Assembly (NCBI GenBank): GCA_020632715.1 | Contig: JACKFA010000001.1 | Coordinates: forward strand, 124,001-188,000 | Length of the DNA stretch: 64,000 bases | Direction: 5' to 3' | DNA from: Deltaproteobacteria bacterium | Lineage (GTDB): Bacteria > Myxococcota_A > UBA9042 > PHBI01 | Shown here: positions 44,283 through 51,920 of the stretch, piece by piece | How positions within the stretch are numbered: the stretch's first letter is position 1 | How the letters are laid out: the number at the start of each line of letters is the position of its first letter | Notes under the pieces: model-generated | The model's database searches: none | The model's input: the letters and a program-made list of their open reading frames with translations, nothing else | Told to the model about the DNA's origin: nothing | Made by a program: the position numbers and the translations under genes

Positions 44283-46496
44283 TCAGGGGGTGCTCGGATC
44301 GGGGTCCGGGAGCGGGAGCGCGTCCCGCTCGTCGCGGAGGCGCTGCTCCTCGTCGTCCCCGGGGTCCGCGGCGCCGCCGTCGTCGAGCGCCTCGATGAGG
44401 CGCCCGCCGAGGGCCTCGATGAGGGCCCTGTCCTTCGCGTCGAGCCCGAGATCGTCGCCGACGAGGTCGAGGGTCGCGTGGACGAGCTCCGGCCCCCACT
44501 TGCTCGCGGGCTCGCTCATGACGCGCTGGGCGAGGTCGAGCCAGGGGCGCATGCGCGGGTCGACGCGGTCGCCGAGCGCGTCGGTGACGGCGCGGAGGAG
44601 CGCGGCCTCGTCGAGCCCCTGCCCGCCCTGACCGAGGAGCGCGCTCGCGATGTCGCGGAGCTGGTCGTCCTTCAGGACCTGGGAGAGGAGCTCGCGGGTG
44701 CCCCCGGCGACGGCGGCGTCGCCCACGAGGTACTCGAAGAGGAGGTCGGGGCGGAGGGGGCCGATGTCCTCGTCGGCGTGGGTCGCGTGGATCCAGCGGT
44801 CGGCGAGCGCGCGGGCGTCGTCGGGGCGCGGGGCGTGGGCGACGAGGCGCCCGACGACGTCGTCGAGGCTGACGAGGCCGTAGCGCGCGGTGCGCGCGAG
44901 GTCGCGGAGCTGCTCGCCGGTGATGGTGGCGCTGATCTGGCGCGCGAGGGTGTCGAAGAAGGAGCCGCCCTTGCCGTAGACGATGCCGGCGGCCTCCATG
45001 GCGCCGGAGAGCGCGCTGGGCGGGGTGTCGAGGGGGCGGTCGACGCCGCCGAGGAGGCGGTGGACCTGATAGGGGAGCGCGAGCTGGAGCTCGCGCTGGC
45101 GGCGGACGGCCTTCGCGTCGTGGGCCTTCTCGAAGTACTGGATGGCGGCGAGCTGGGCGAGCCCCTCGTCGACGATCATGCCGTCGCGGGCGCGGTCGGC
45201 GCCGACGAGGAGGCCCCACCACTGGTGGGCGAGCTCGTGGGCGAGGATGAACTCGAGGGTCTCGCGGGAGGAGGGGTGCTTCGCGATGGCGGTGGCGACG
45301 GGGGTCGCGCCCTCGCCGGTCACGAGGGCGGCGTAGAGGACGTCGGAGAGGGCGACGAGGCCCGGGAAGGAGACGCCGCCGAGGCCGCCGCCGAGCGGGG
45401 CCGGGGCGACGGCGAGGCGCGCCGACGGCAGCTCGCCGAAGGCGTCGCGGTGGATCTCGAGGGCGCGGCGGGCCCAGGTCGTGACCGAGCGCGCGAGCTC
45501 GGCCTGCTCGGGGGTGTGGTAGACGAGGAGCGAGACGCCGCCGACGTCCTCGCGGTCGACGGTGAAGCGCGACGAGGCCACGAGGCCGATCTCGCGGGCG
45601 CCGACGGCGAGGAGGCGGGTCCGGGCGGCGCCGGTCGGGGTCTCATCGCGGGAGAGCTCGTCGCCGGAGGCGGCGAGGACGAGATCGGGCGCGGCGGTGA
45701 CGGTGACGTCGAAGACGGCGGGCGGGAGCCAGCCGATGTCGGTGACGCGGGCGTCGGGGAGGAGCGGGGTGCCGAGGGGGGCGAGCGTCGGGTAGGCGCG
45801 GCCGTAGCAGGCGACGCCGTCGCGGCGGCCGAAGGCGGCGTCCTCCTCGGCGCGGCTCGCGAGGAGATCGGCGAGGGGCTTCACGTCGTCGCCGTGGAGG
45901 TCGGGGAGGCGGAACGGGGGGAGCTCGGGGAGGGTGCCGGCGAAGGTGATGACGACGGTGGCGCGGGCGCCCGGCGGGAGGTCGACGGGGACGCGGGCGA
46001 CGGTGGCGCCGCCGCGCGGATCGACGGGGTGGCCGTCGACGGTGACGGCGTCGAGGGTGAGGCGCCGGGTGGCGGCGTCGGCGTTCGGGGCGAGGCCGAA
46101 GGCGAGCTCGTGGACGGGCTCGAGGTTGGCGTTGAGCGCGGTGACCTCGAGGCGGCCGGTGTAGCTGCCGTCGGGGGCGAGGGTGAGGGCGAGGCGCTGG
46201 ATGGGTGCCGTGGCGAGCGCGTCGGCGGCGCCGGGCGGGAGGCGGCGGGCCTCGGCGAGGATCGCTGCGACCTCGGCGCGGTGGGTGTCGGCGGCGGAGG
46301 GCGCGAGGACCGCGAGGGCGGACGGCGAGGCGGCGGGAGCGCCGGAGGCGGCGCCGCCGCCGGTGAGGGGCACCCCCGACGACGCGCTGTGCGGGGCCTT
46401 CTCGGCGGGCGGGGGCGCGCTCTCGCCGCAGGCGGCGAGGAGCGCGAGGGAGAGGAGGAGGAGGGTCGCTCGGGCGAGCGGCGGGCGCGGGGTCAT
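44283..46496 (-). CDS. M1 (gluzincin) family metallopeptidase lipoprotein
   Basis: 737 residues; ATG at 46496 with GGAGG upstream; signal ending LALLAAC. The N-terminal half has the beta-rich M1-type layout (HELAFGLAPNADAATRRLTLDAV), then the active site ILAHELAHQWWG (HELAH 420-424) with the third zinc ligand Glu444 in VDEGLAQLAA. The C-terminal part is helical, as in aminopeptidase N-like proteins. The classical GAMEN exopeptidase motif is not seen; GGVSFPGLVALSD occupies its position, so true aminopeptidase activity is uncertain. A cell-envelope location is inferred from the lipoprotein signal. Divergent from the PQQ dehydrogenase gene by 98 bp. Confidence 0.88.
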   Translation of the reverse strand: MTPRPPLARATLLLLSLALLAACGESAPPPAEKAPHSASSGVPLTGGGAASGAPAASPSALAVLAPSAADTHRAEVAAILAEARRLPPGAADALATAPIQRLALTLAPDGSYTGRLEVTALNANLEPVHELAFGLAPNADAATRRLTLDAVTVDGHPVDPRGGATVARVPVDLPPGARATVVITFAGTLPELPPFRLPDLHGDDVKPLADLLASRAEEDAAFGRRDGVACYGRAYPTLAPLGTPLLPDARVTDIGWLPPAVFDVTVTAAPDLVLAASGDELSRDETPTGAARTRLLAVGAREIGLVASSRFTVDREDVGGVSLLVYHTPEQAELARSVTTWARRALEIHRDAFGELPSARLAVAPAPLGGGLGGVSFPGLVALSDVLYAALVTGEGATPVATAIAKHPSSRETLEFILAHELAHQWWGLLVGADRARDGMIVDEGLAQLAAIQYFEKAHDAKAVRRQRELQLALPYQVHRLLGGVDRPLDTPPSALSGAMEAAGIVYGKGGSFFDTLARQISATITGEQLRDLARTARYGLVSLDDVVGRLVAHAPRPDDARALADRWIHATHADEDIGPLRPDLLFEYLVGDAAVAGGTRELLSQVLKDDQLRDIASALLGQGGQGLDEAALLRAVTDALGDRVDPRMRPWLDLAQRVMSEPASKWGPELVHATLDLVGDDLGLDAKDRALIEALGGRLIEALDDGGAADPGDDEEQRLRDERDALPLPDPDPSTP

Positions 46497-46594
46497 CGGG
46501 CCTCCGGGCGTCGTGCGGCGGGCAGGCGGACGATAGCGGAGGTCGGCGCGTCGGCGCCAACGGGAGGTCGAACCGAGGCGGCGACGCGTGTAGC

Positions 46595-49225
46595 ATGCGC
46601 GCCATGGGCAGAAGCACTGTGAAGCTCGCTCCGTGGCTCGTCGCCGCGGTGCTCGCGGGCGCCTGCGGCGCGGACGGCGCGGCGGCGGACGGCGACTCGG
46701 AGACGATCGCGGACGTCGCGAAGGACTCGGACGACGGGATCGCGGTGGGAGACGCGGACGCGGACGCGGACGCGGTCGCGGTCCCCGACGCCGTTCCCGA
46801 CGCCGACGCCGACGCCGACGCCGTGCCCGACGCCGACGCGGTCCCCGACGCCGTCGCCGACGCGGTCCCCGACGCCGACGCCGACGCGGTCTCCGACGCC
46901 GACACCGAGCCCGACACCGAGCCCGACGCCGACACCGAGCCCGACGCCGACACAGAGCCCGACGCCGACACCGAGCCCGAGCCCGACGCCGACGCCGAGC
47001 CCGACGCCGACGCAGTCACCGAGGCCGACTCCGACACGGACACGGTAACGGCCACGGACACGGACACGGACAGGGACACGGACACGGACACCGACGCCGA
47101 GACCGACGCCGGCGGCCCCTACGTCTATCCCTCCGGCTGCCACCTCCCGCCGGAGCCCGGCGAGCCCGGTGAGATCGCGTTCGTCGAGGTCTTCCCCGAT
47201 CTCCGCTTCCGCTTCGTCACGCAGGTCGTCGGCGCTGGCGACGGCAGCGGCCGCGTCTTCGTCGTCGGCCAGGAGGGGACCATCGACGCCGTCGACCTCT
47301 CGACGGGGCTCACCACCGAGCTCGTCGACCTCGGCGTCCGCGTCACCGCCGGCGGCGAGCTCGGCCTCCTCTCGGTCGCGTTCCACCCCGACTTCGCCGA
47401 GAACGGCCGCCTCTTCGTCGACTACACGCGCGCGCCCTCCCCCGGGGCCCTCGAGAGCGTCGTCGCCGAGCTCCGCCTCGACCCGGCCGACCCGACGCGC
47501 GTCGACCCGAGCTATCACCGCGTCATCCTCACGCAGTCACAGCCCTTCTCGAACCACAACGGCGGGCAGCTCGCCTTCGGCCCCGACGGCTTCCTCTACA
47601 TCGGCTTCGGAGACGGCGGCTCCGGCGGCGATCCGCAGAACAACGGGCAGCGCACCAACACGCTCCTCGGCAAGATCCTGCGCGTCGACGTCGAGAGCGA
47701 CGCCGCCCCCTACGCCATCCCGGCCGACAACCCCTTCGCGACGAGCGCCACCGAGCGTCCCGAGATCTTCGCCTGGGGCCTCCGGAACCCCTGGCGCTTC
47801 AGCTTCGACCGCGTGACGGGCGACCTCTGGGTCGGCGACGTCGGGCAGAGCGCCTGGGAGGAGATCGACCTCGTCACGCGCGGCCGGAACTACGGTTGGC
47901 GCCGCATGGAGGGCTTCCACTGCTACAACCCGAGCGAGGGGTGCGACACGAGTCCGCCGCTCGCGCGCCCCGTGCTCGAGTACGGCCGCGCCGTCGGCTA
48001 CTCCGTCACCGGCGGCTTCGTCTACCGCGGCGCCGAGATGCCCTCCTGGTACGGCGCCTACCTGTTCGCCGACTATGGCTTCGGCACGGTCTTCGCCTTC
48101 CGCGCGGGCGAGGCGCCGAGCGCGAACCCCGTCGCCACCGCGCCGGGCAACGTGCCGTGCTTCGGCGAGGACGACGCGGGCGAGCTCTACGTCGCCACGG
48201 GCGGCAGCTCCGGGCGCCTCTACCGCCTCGTCGAGACGACGCCCGAGCCGCTCCCCGCGGCGTTCCCGACCACGCTGTCGGCGACCGGCTGCTTCTCCGA
48301 TCTCGCGACCCTGACGCCCGCCCCCGGCGTCCTGCCCTACGCCGTCAACGCGCCGTTCTACAGCTCGGGCGCCGACAAGGCGCGCTTCCTCTCCCTCCCC
48401 GAGGGCGGCCACATCGGCTTCTCCGGGACGGCGCCCTGGACGTTCCCCGCCGGCACCGTCCTCGTGAAGCACTTCACCCTCGGCGAGGGCGAGGGCGCGC
48501 GCCCGGTCGAGACGCGCCTGCTCGTCGTCGGAGAGGGCGCCGTGCGCGGCTACAGCTACCGCTGGGACGAGGACGGCGCCGACGCCACCCTCCTCGAGGG
48601 CGCGGCGGTCGACGACGTCGCCTGGCACGACGCGAGCGGCGCCGCCCACACCACCGCCTGGCCCTACCCGAGCCGCCCCCAGTGCCGCGCGTGCCACACC
48701 GAGGCCGCCGGCGGCGCGCTCGGCGTCTCCGCGCGCCAGCTCGACCGGCCCGCCCCGGACGCGCCAGGGCAGAACCAGCTCGCCCGCCTCGCCGCGCTCG
48801 GGCTCTTCGACCCGCCGCCGCCGGACGAGCCCACCTGGCGCGCCCTCCCCTCGCCGAGCGACGCCGCCGAGCCCGTCGCGGAGCGCGCCCGCGCCTGGCT
48901 CGACGCCAACTGCAGCGGCTGCCACCGCCCGGGCGGCCCCACTGGCACCGACCTCGACCTCCGCGCGTTGACGGAGCTCGACCACACCGGCGCCTGCGAC
49001 GCGCCCCCGGTCAAGGACGACCTCGGCCTCGCGGACGCCCGCGTCATCGCCCCCGGAGAGCCCGCGCGGAGCGTGCTCCTCGCCCGGCTCACCCGCCTCG
49101 ACGGGCTCCGCATGCCGCCCCTCGGGAGCGACGGCTTCGATGTCGCCGGCGCGGCCCTCGTCGAGGCGTGGATCAGCGGCCTCACGTCCTGCGACGACGA
49201 CGAGGAGCACGGCGACGACGAGTAG
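46595..49225 (+). CDS. PQQ-dependent glucose/sorbosone dehydrogenase-like protein fused to a dihaem c-type domain
   Basis: 876 residues, secreted (signal up to about LAGAC, an imperfect lipobox). Residues about 45-170 are a Asp/Ala/Thr/Glu/Pro-only linker. The GSDH propeller then follows: LGLLSVAFHPDFAENGRLFVDYT, NHNGGQLAFGPDGFLYIGFGDGG, GLRNPWRFSFD and VGQSAWEEIDLV. The C-terminal part has a dehydrogenase-linked region (FYSSGADKARFLSLP) and two haem motifs, CRACH (697-701) and CSGCH (773-777). Such fusions are known for soluble sugar or alcohol dehydrogenases that pass electrons through their own haems to the respiratory chain. The substrate is not predictable. An alternative ATG nine bases downstream is equally possible. 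Confidence 0.88.
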   Translation: MRAMGRSTVKLAPWLVAAVLAGACGADGAAADGDSETIADVAKDSDDGIAVGDADADADAVAVPDAVPDADADADAVPDADAVPDAVADAVPDADADAVSDADTEPDTEPDADTEPDADTEPDADTEPEPDADAEPDADAVTEADSDTDTVTATDTDTDRDTDTDTDAETDAGGPYVYPSGCHLPPEPGEPGEIAFVEVFPDLRFRFVTQVVGAGDGSGRVFVVGQEGTIDAVDLSTGLTTELVDLGVRVTAGGELGLLSVAFHPDFAENGRLFVDYTRAPSPGALESVVAELRLDPADPTRVDPSYHRVILTQSQPFSNHNGGQLAFGPDGFLYIGFGDGGSGGDPQNNGQRTNTLLGKILRVDVESDAAPYAIPADNPFATSATERPEIFAWGLRNPWRFSFDRVTGDLWVGDVGQSAWEEIDLVTRGRNYGWRRMEGFHCYNPSEGCDTSPPLARPVLEYGRAVGYSVTGGFVYRGAEMPSWYGAYLFADYGFGTVFAFRAGEAPSANPVATAPGNVPCFGEDDAGELYVATGGSSGRLYRLVETTPEPLPAAFPTTLSATGCFSDLATLTPAPGVLPYAVNAPFYSSGADKARFLSLPEGGHIGFSGTAPWTFPAGTVLVKHFTLGEGEGARPVETRLLVVGEGAVRGYSYRWDEDGADATLLEGAAVDDVAWHDASGAAHTTAWPYPSRPQCRACHTEAAGGALGVSARQLDRPAPDAPGQNQLARLAALGLFDPPPPDEPTWRALPSPSDAAEPVAERARAWLDANCSGCHRPGGPTGTDLDLRALTELDHTGACDAPPVKDDLGLADARVIAPGEPARSVLLARLTRLDGLRMPPLGSDGFDVAGAALVEAWISGLTSCDDDEEHGDDE
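46755..47110 (+). repeat. Low-complexity GACGCC-type repeat within the PQQ dehydrogenase gene
   Basis: Short units such as GACGCCGAC and GACACCGAGCCC repeat for about 350 bp and encode runs of Asp with Ala, Val-Pro, Thr and Glu-Pro. It acts as a flexible acidic linker and is a likely site of length change by slippage. Confidence 0.8.
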
Positions 49226-49288
49226 CGGCGCCCGTCGCCCCCGGCCGCCCCGTCGCGGCCCCCAGGGGCGCGGGCGGCCCGACGCGAG

Positions 49289-49317
49289 CGCCCCCGTGAA
49301 CAACGTTCACGAGGGCG
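49289..49317. terminator. Hairpin between convergent genes
   Basis: 13-bp arms CGCCCCCGTGAAC / GTTCACGAGGGCG with one mismatch and a 3-nt loop (AAC). It lies in the 112-bp gap between the PQQ dehydrogenase and the DUF3006 gene and could serve both. Confidence 0.7.
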
Positions 49318-49337
49318 GCTCCGGCCTCTCGCCGCGA

Positions 49338-49577
49338 TCAGAGCGAGAAGTCGCCGCCGTCGTCACCCGAGGAGAGCTTCGCGCGCGTCGCCGCGACGTT
49401 CCCGGCTACCGCAGCGGTCTTCGCCGGATCGGCGTCGAGGCGCAGCGTGAGCCACGCGCCCTCCCCCTGCCCGGCCGGGAGGAGCGCCTTCGGCACGCGG
49501 ACGGTGTGGCGCCCGCCGTCGCTGATGAGGACGGCGACGTCGCCTTCGACACGGTCGATCCAGAGTGAGGTGGTCAT
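49338..49577 (-). CDS. DUF3006-family small protein
   Basis: 79 residues; its ATG overlaps the stop of the ComEC-like gene by ATGA, a sign of coupling. The start MTTSLWIDRVEGDVAVLISDGG and the segment VRVPKALLPAGQGEGAWLTLRLD follow the DUF3006 pattern (a small beta-rich domain beginning with a DRxEGDxAVL motif). In Bacillus-like genomes DUF3006 genes are often next to ComEC/Rec2-type metallo-beta-lactamase genes, as here. The function is unknown. A second DUF3006-like sequence lies three genes upstream at 51353-51763. Confidence 0.8.
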   Translation of the reverse strand: MTTSLWIDRVEGDVAVLISDGGRHTVRVPKALLPAGQGEGAWLTLRLDADPAKTAAVAGNVAATRAKLSSGDDGGDFSL

Positions 49578-50908
49578 GGCGTGGTCTCTCCTTCGGGTCC
49601 CGGTGGTCCCTCGGCGGGATAGGGCTCGGCGTCGTCGACGAGCCCGCCGTCGCCGCGAACCTCGAACTTCTCCGCGATCTTCGCGGCCGTCTTCGCGCCG
49701 ATGCCGTCGACGCGCGTCAGCTCGCCCATCGTGCCGAAGGGCCCGTGGGCGTCGCGATAGGCGATGATCGCCTTCGCCTTCGCGACGCCGATGCCATCCA
49801 CCGCGCGGAGGTCCTCGGCCGTCGCGACGTTGATGTCGAGCTTGTCGGCGGCCGGCGCCGGCGCCGCCGCGCGCGCGCGACGCGCGCCCCGGTCGACCAC
49901 CTCGACCTGCGGCGCCGCCGCGACGCTCCCCCTCTCGACGCCGGTCGTCCAGCGCTCGCCGTCGCTCACGAGGGTGATCGTCCCCGAGAGGTCCGTGCGG
50001 AGGACCTGCACCCCCGACCGCTCGAGCTTCTCGAGCGTCGAGAGCGCCGGGTGGCCGAACTTGTTGTCCTCGCCGCACGAGATCACCGCGATGTAGGGCC
50101 GGACCGCGGCGAGGAAGCGATCCTGCGTCGAGTGCTCGCTCCCGTGGTGCGCGACCTTCAGCACGTCGGCGTGGAGGCTCTCGGGGTCGTCGAGGAGGCC
50201 GTTCTCGGTGGGGGCCTCGGAGTCGCCCGTGAACAGCATGCTCGTGGTGCCGTAGACGAGCTTCAGCACGACCGAGTTGGAGTTCGCGTCGGAGCGCGTG
50301 CCGCGCAGCAGCGGCTCGACGGGCCACAGCACCTCGAGGGACGCGCCGCCGCCGATGTCGATCCGGCGCCCGCGCCGCGCGATGAGCACCTTCGTGCCGC
50401 TCGCCTCGAGGTGCGCGAGGAGATCGGCGTAGATCCCCGAGCTGTAGTCGAAGCCCGGATCGACGAAGGCCTTCGTCGGCACCTTCTCGAGCACCTTCTG
50501 CATCCCGCCGATGTGGTCGGCGTGCGGGTGGCTCATCACCACGAGGTCGAGCGTGGTGACGCCGTCCTCCGCGAGCTGTCGCAGCATCGGGGCGTGCTTC
50601 CCGCGGTCGCCGGCGTCGATCATGATCGACTTGCCCGTCGGCGAGAGGACGATGAGCCCGTCCCCCTGCCCCACGTCGACGACCTGCACCGTGAGCGGCG
50701 GCCCCGCCGGGGCGGGCGGCTCGGGCGGCTCGGGCGCCACCACGGTGGTCGGCGCGGTCGAGGCGCACGCCGGCGCGAGCGCCGCCGACACGAGCGCTAG
50801 CCACGCGAGGACGGCGGACGCCCACCCCGTGAGGGGCGCGCCGCCGCGCGCGCCACGCGCCGCCTGCGCCGATGACGCAGGCAGCGCCGAGCTCTTCGCC
50901 AGGTTCAC
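49574..50908 (-). CDS. ComEC/Rec2-type MBL-fold hydrolase with C-terminal helix-hairpin-helix repeats
   Basis: 444 residues. GTG at 50908. The N-terminus has a membrane or lipoprotein-like segment ending APAC. The catalytic part is the ComEC C-terminal type: QVVDVGQGDGLIV, DAGDRGKH, SHPHADHIGG (126-135), FTGDSEAPTE and VLKVAHHGSEHSTQ. None of the ComEC channel helices is present. Two HhH units follow (LDINVATAEDLRAVDGIGVAKAKAII, LTRVDGIGAKTAAKIAEKF), like ComEA. It probably acts on single-stranded DNA outside the inner membrane. Between a ComEA-like gene (14 bp upstream) and DUF3006 (overlapping). Confidence 0.88.
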   Translation of the reverse strand: MNLAKSSALPASSAQAARGARGGAPLTGWASAVLAWLALVSAALAPACASTAPTTVVAPEPPEPPAPAGPPLTVQVVDVGQGDGLIVLSPTGKSIMIDAGDRGKHAPMLRQLAEDGVTTLDLVVMSHPHADHIGGMQKVLEKVPTKAFVDPGFDYSSGIYADLLAHLEASGTKVLIARRGRRIDIGGGASLEVLWPVEPLLRGTRSDANSNSVVLKLVYGTTSMLFTGDSEAPTENGLLDDPESLHADVLKVAHHGSEHSTQDRFLAAVRPYIAVISCGEDNKFGHPALSTLEKLERSGVQVLRTDLSGTITLVSDGERWTTGVERGSVAAAPQVEVVDRGARRARAAAPAPAADKLDINVATAEDLRAVDGIGVAKAKAIIAYRDAHGPFGTMGELTRVDGIGAKTAAKIAEKFEVRGDGGLVDDAEPYPAEGPPGPEGETTP

Positions 50909-50922
50909 AGGCTACCGCGCGG

Positions 50923-51276
50923 TCACTTGCCGGTCTTCGCCTTCTCGGGCGCCGGGTCCGGGCGGGCGGGCGGCGTCTTCACGGGCCCCGTGATGGCCGT
51001 CCAGCCCGCGGCGCGGAAGCGCTCGATCGTCTTCTCGCCGACGCCCTTCACGCGCTCCTGCATGTCCTCGAGGGACTTGAACGGGCCGTTCGCCGCGCGC
51101 TCGGCGATGATCTTCGAGGCGGTCTTCTCGCCGATACCCTTGACGGTGGTGAACTCCTCGGCGGTCGCCTTGTTGATGTCCTTGCCCGGGGACGGGGGCG
51201 CGGCCATGGCGCTCCCGGCGAGGGCGAGCATGAGGAAGCTGAGCATCGCGAGAGCAGCGGTCAAACGACGGTGCAT
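50923..51276 (-). CDS. ComEA-like secreted helix-hairpin-helix DNA-binding protein
   Basis: 117 residues; ATG at 51276 with AGGAG upstream. Signal peptide ends ALAGSAMA|A. One ComEA-type HhH module: DINKATAEEFTTVKGIGEKTASKI followed by a second hairpin FKSLEDMQERVKGVGEKTIERF. A short Pro/Lys tail follows. ComEA proteins bind DNA in the periplasm during natural uptake. The adjacent ComEC-like hydrolase has the same HhH type in its C-terminus, so the two probably work on the same DNA. A pilus or ComF gene is not in the window, so natural competence is not established. Confidence 0.88.
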   Translation of the reverse strand: MHRRLTAALAMLSFLMLALAGSAMAAPPSPGKDINKATAEEFTTVKGIGEKTASKIIAERAANGPFKSLEDMQERVKGVGEKTIERFRAAGWTAITGPVKTPPARPDPAPEKAKTGK

Positions 51277-51352
51277 TGGGGCACTCCTGGGTGGGAAGGG
51301 CCCGGGCGGACGGTCCTGCCAGGGCTTCATTCATCGGGATTCTCGGCGCGTG

Positions 51353-51763
51353 TCACTCTAGCCGAACCGACGCGTCGTTGTCCCAGGTCCCGCGGCTCGC
51401 CTGGCGCAGCGCGCGCACGTAGGCGCGCACCGCGCGCTCACAGGCGGCGGCGCGGACGCCATCGACGAGGAGCCACCCCTCAGCGGCGCCCTCCGGGAGA
51501 CGCGATCGCGGCACCACCGTCGCCGGATCGCCGCGCGCGACGACGACCGCCACGCCGCCTTCGACGCGATCGACGAGCGCCGCCCCGGCGAGGCAGCGAC
51601 GCGCGCCCTCCCAGCGCGGATCGTCCGCGATCGGCGCGGCCCCCGCCCGCTCGCCCGAGGCGCAGCCCGCGCCGACGCTGGCCATCGCGAGCGCGAGCGT
51701 GGCCCAGGCGGCGAGCGCGAGCGAGCGGAGGGCGGGACGTGGGAGACGGGCGACGTGCGGCAT
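51353..51763 (-). CDS. DUF3006-like lipoprotein
   Basis: 136 residues; ATG at 51763 with TGGAG upstream; signal ending SVGAGC, a lipoprotein lipobox. The second half contains LVDRVEGGVAVVVARGD and VVPRSRLPEGAAEGWLLVDG, which parallel IDRVEGDVAVLISDGG and VRVPKALLPAGQGEGAWLTL in the small DUF3006 protein at 49338-49577. This homology is by eye, but the order of conserved positions is the same. The C-terminus is Arg/Ala-rich. It heads the group upstream of the ComEA-like and ComEC-like genes. Confidence 0.7.
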   Translation of the reverse strand: MPHVARLPRPALRSLALAAWATLALAMASVGAGCASGERAGAAPIADDPRWEGARRCLAGAALVDRVEGGVAVVVARGDPATVVPRSRLPEGAAEGWLLVDGVRAAACERAVRAYVRALRQASRGTWDNDASVRLE

Positions 51764-51920
51764 CGGGAGACTCCAGGCGCGTGGGGGCGACGCCGCCTGG
51801 AGAGCAAGGGCCGTGCCGCAGGACGGCCCTCGGAGTCATTGAGGAATCCCGCGCGGACGCGTGTCACGCGGGTCACGGCGTGTCAGCCCTTGACCCGATG
51901 ACACGCGCCGCGCGTCCTCC

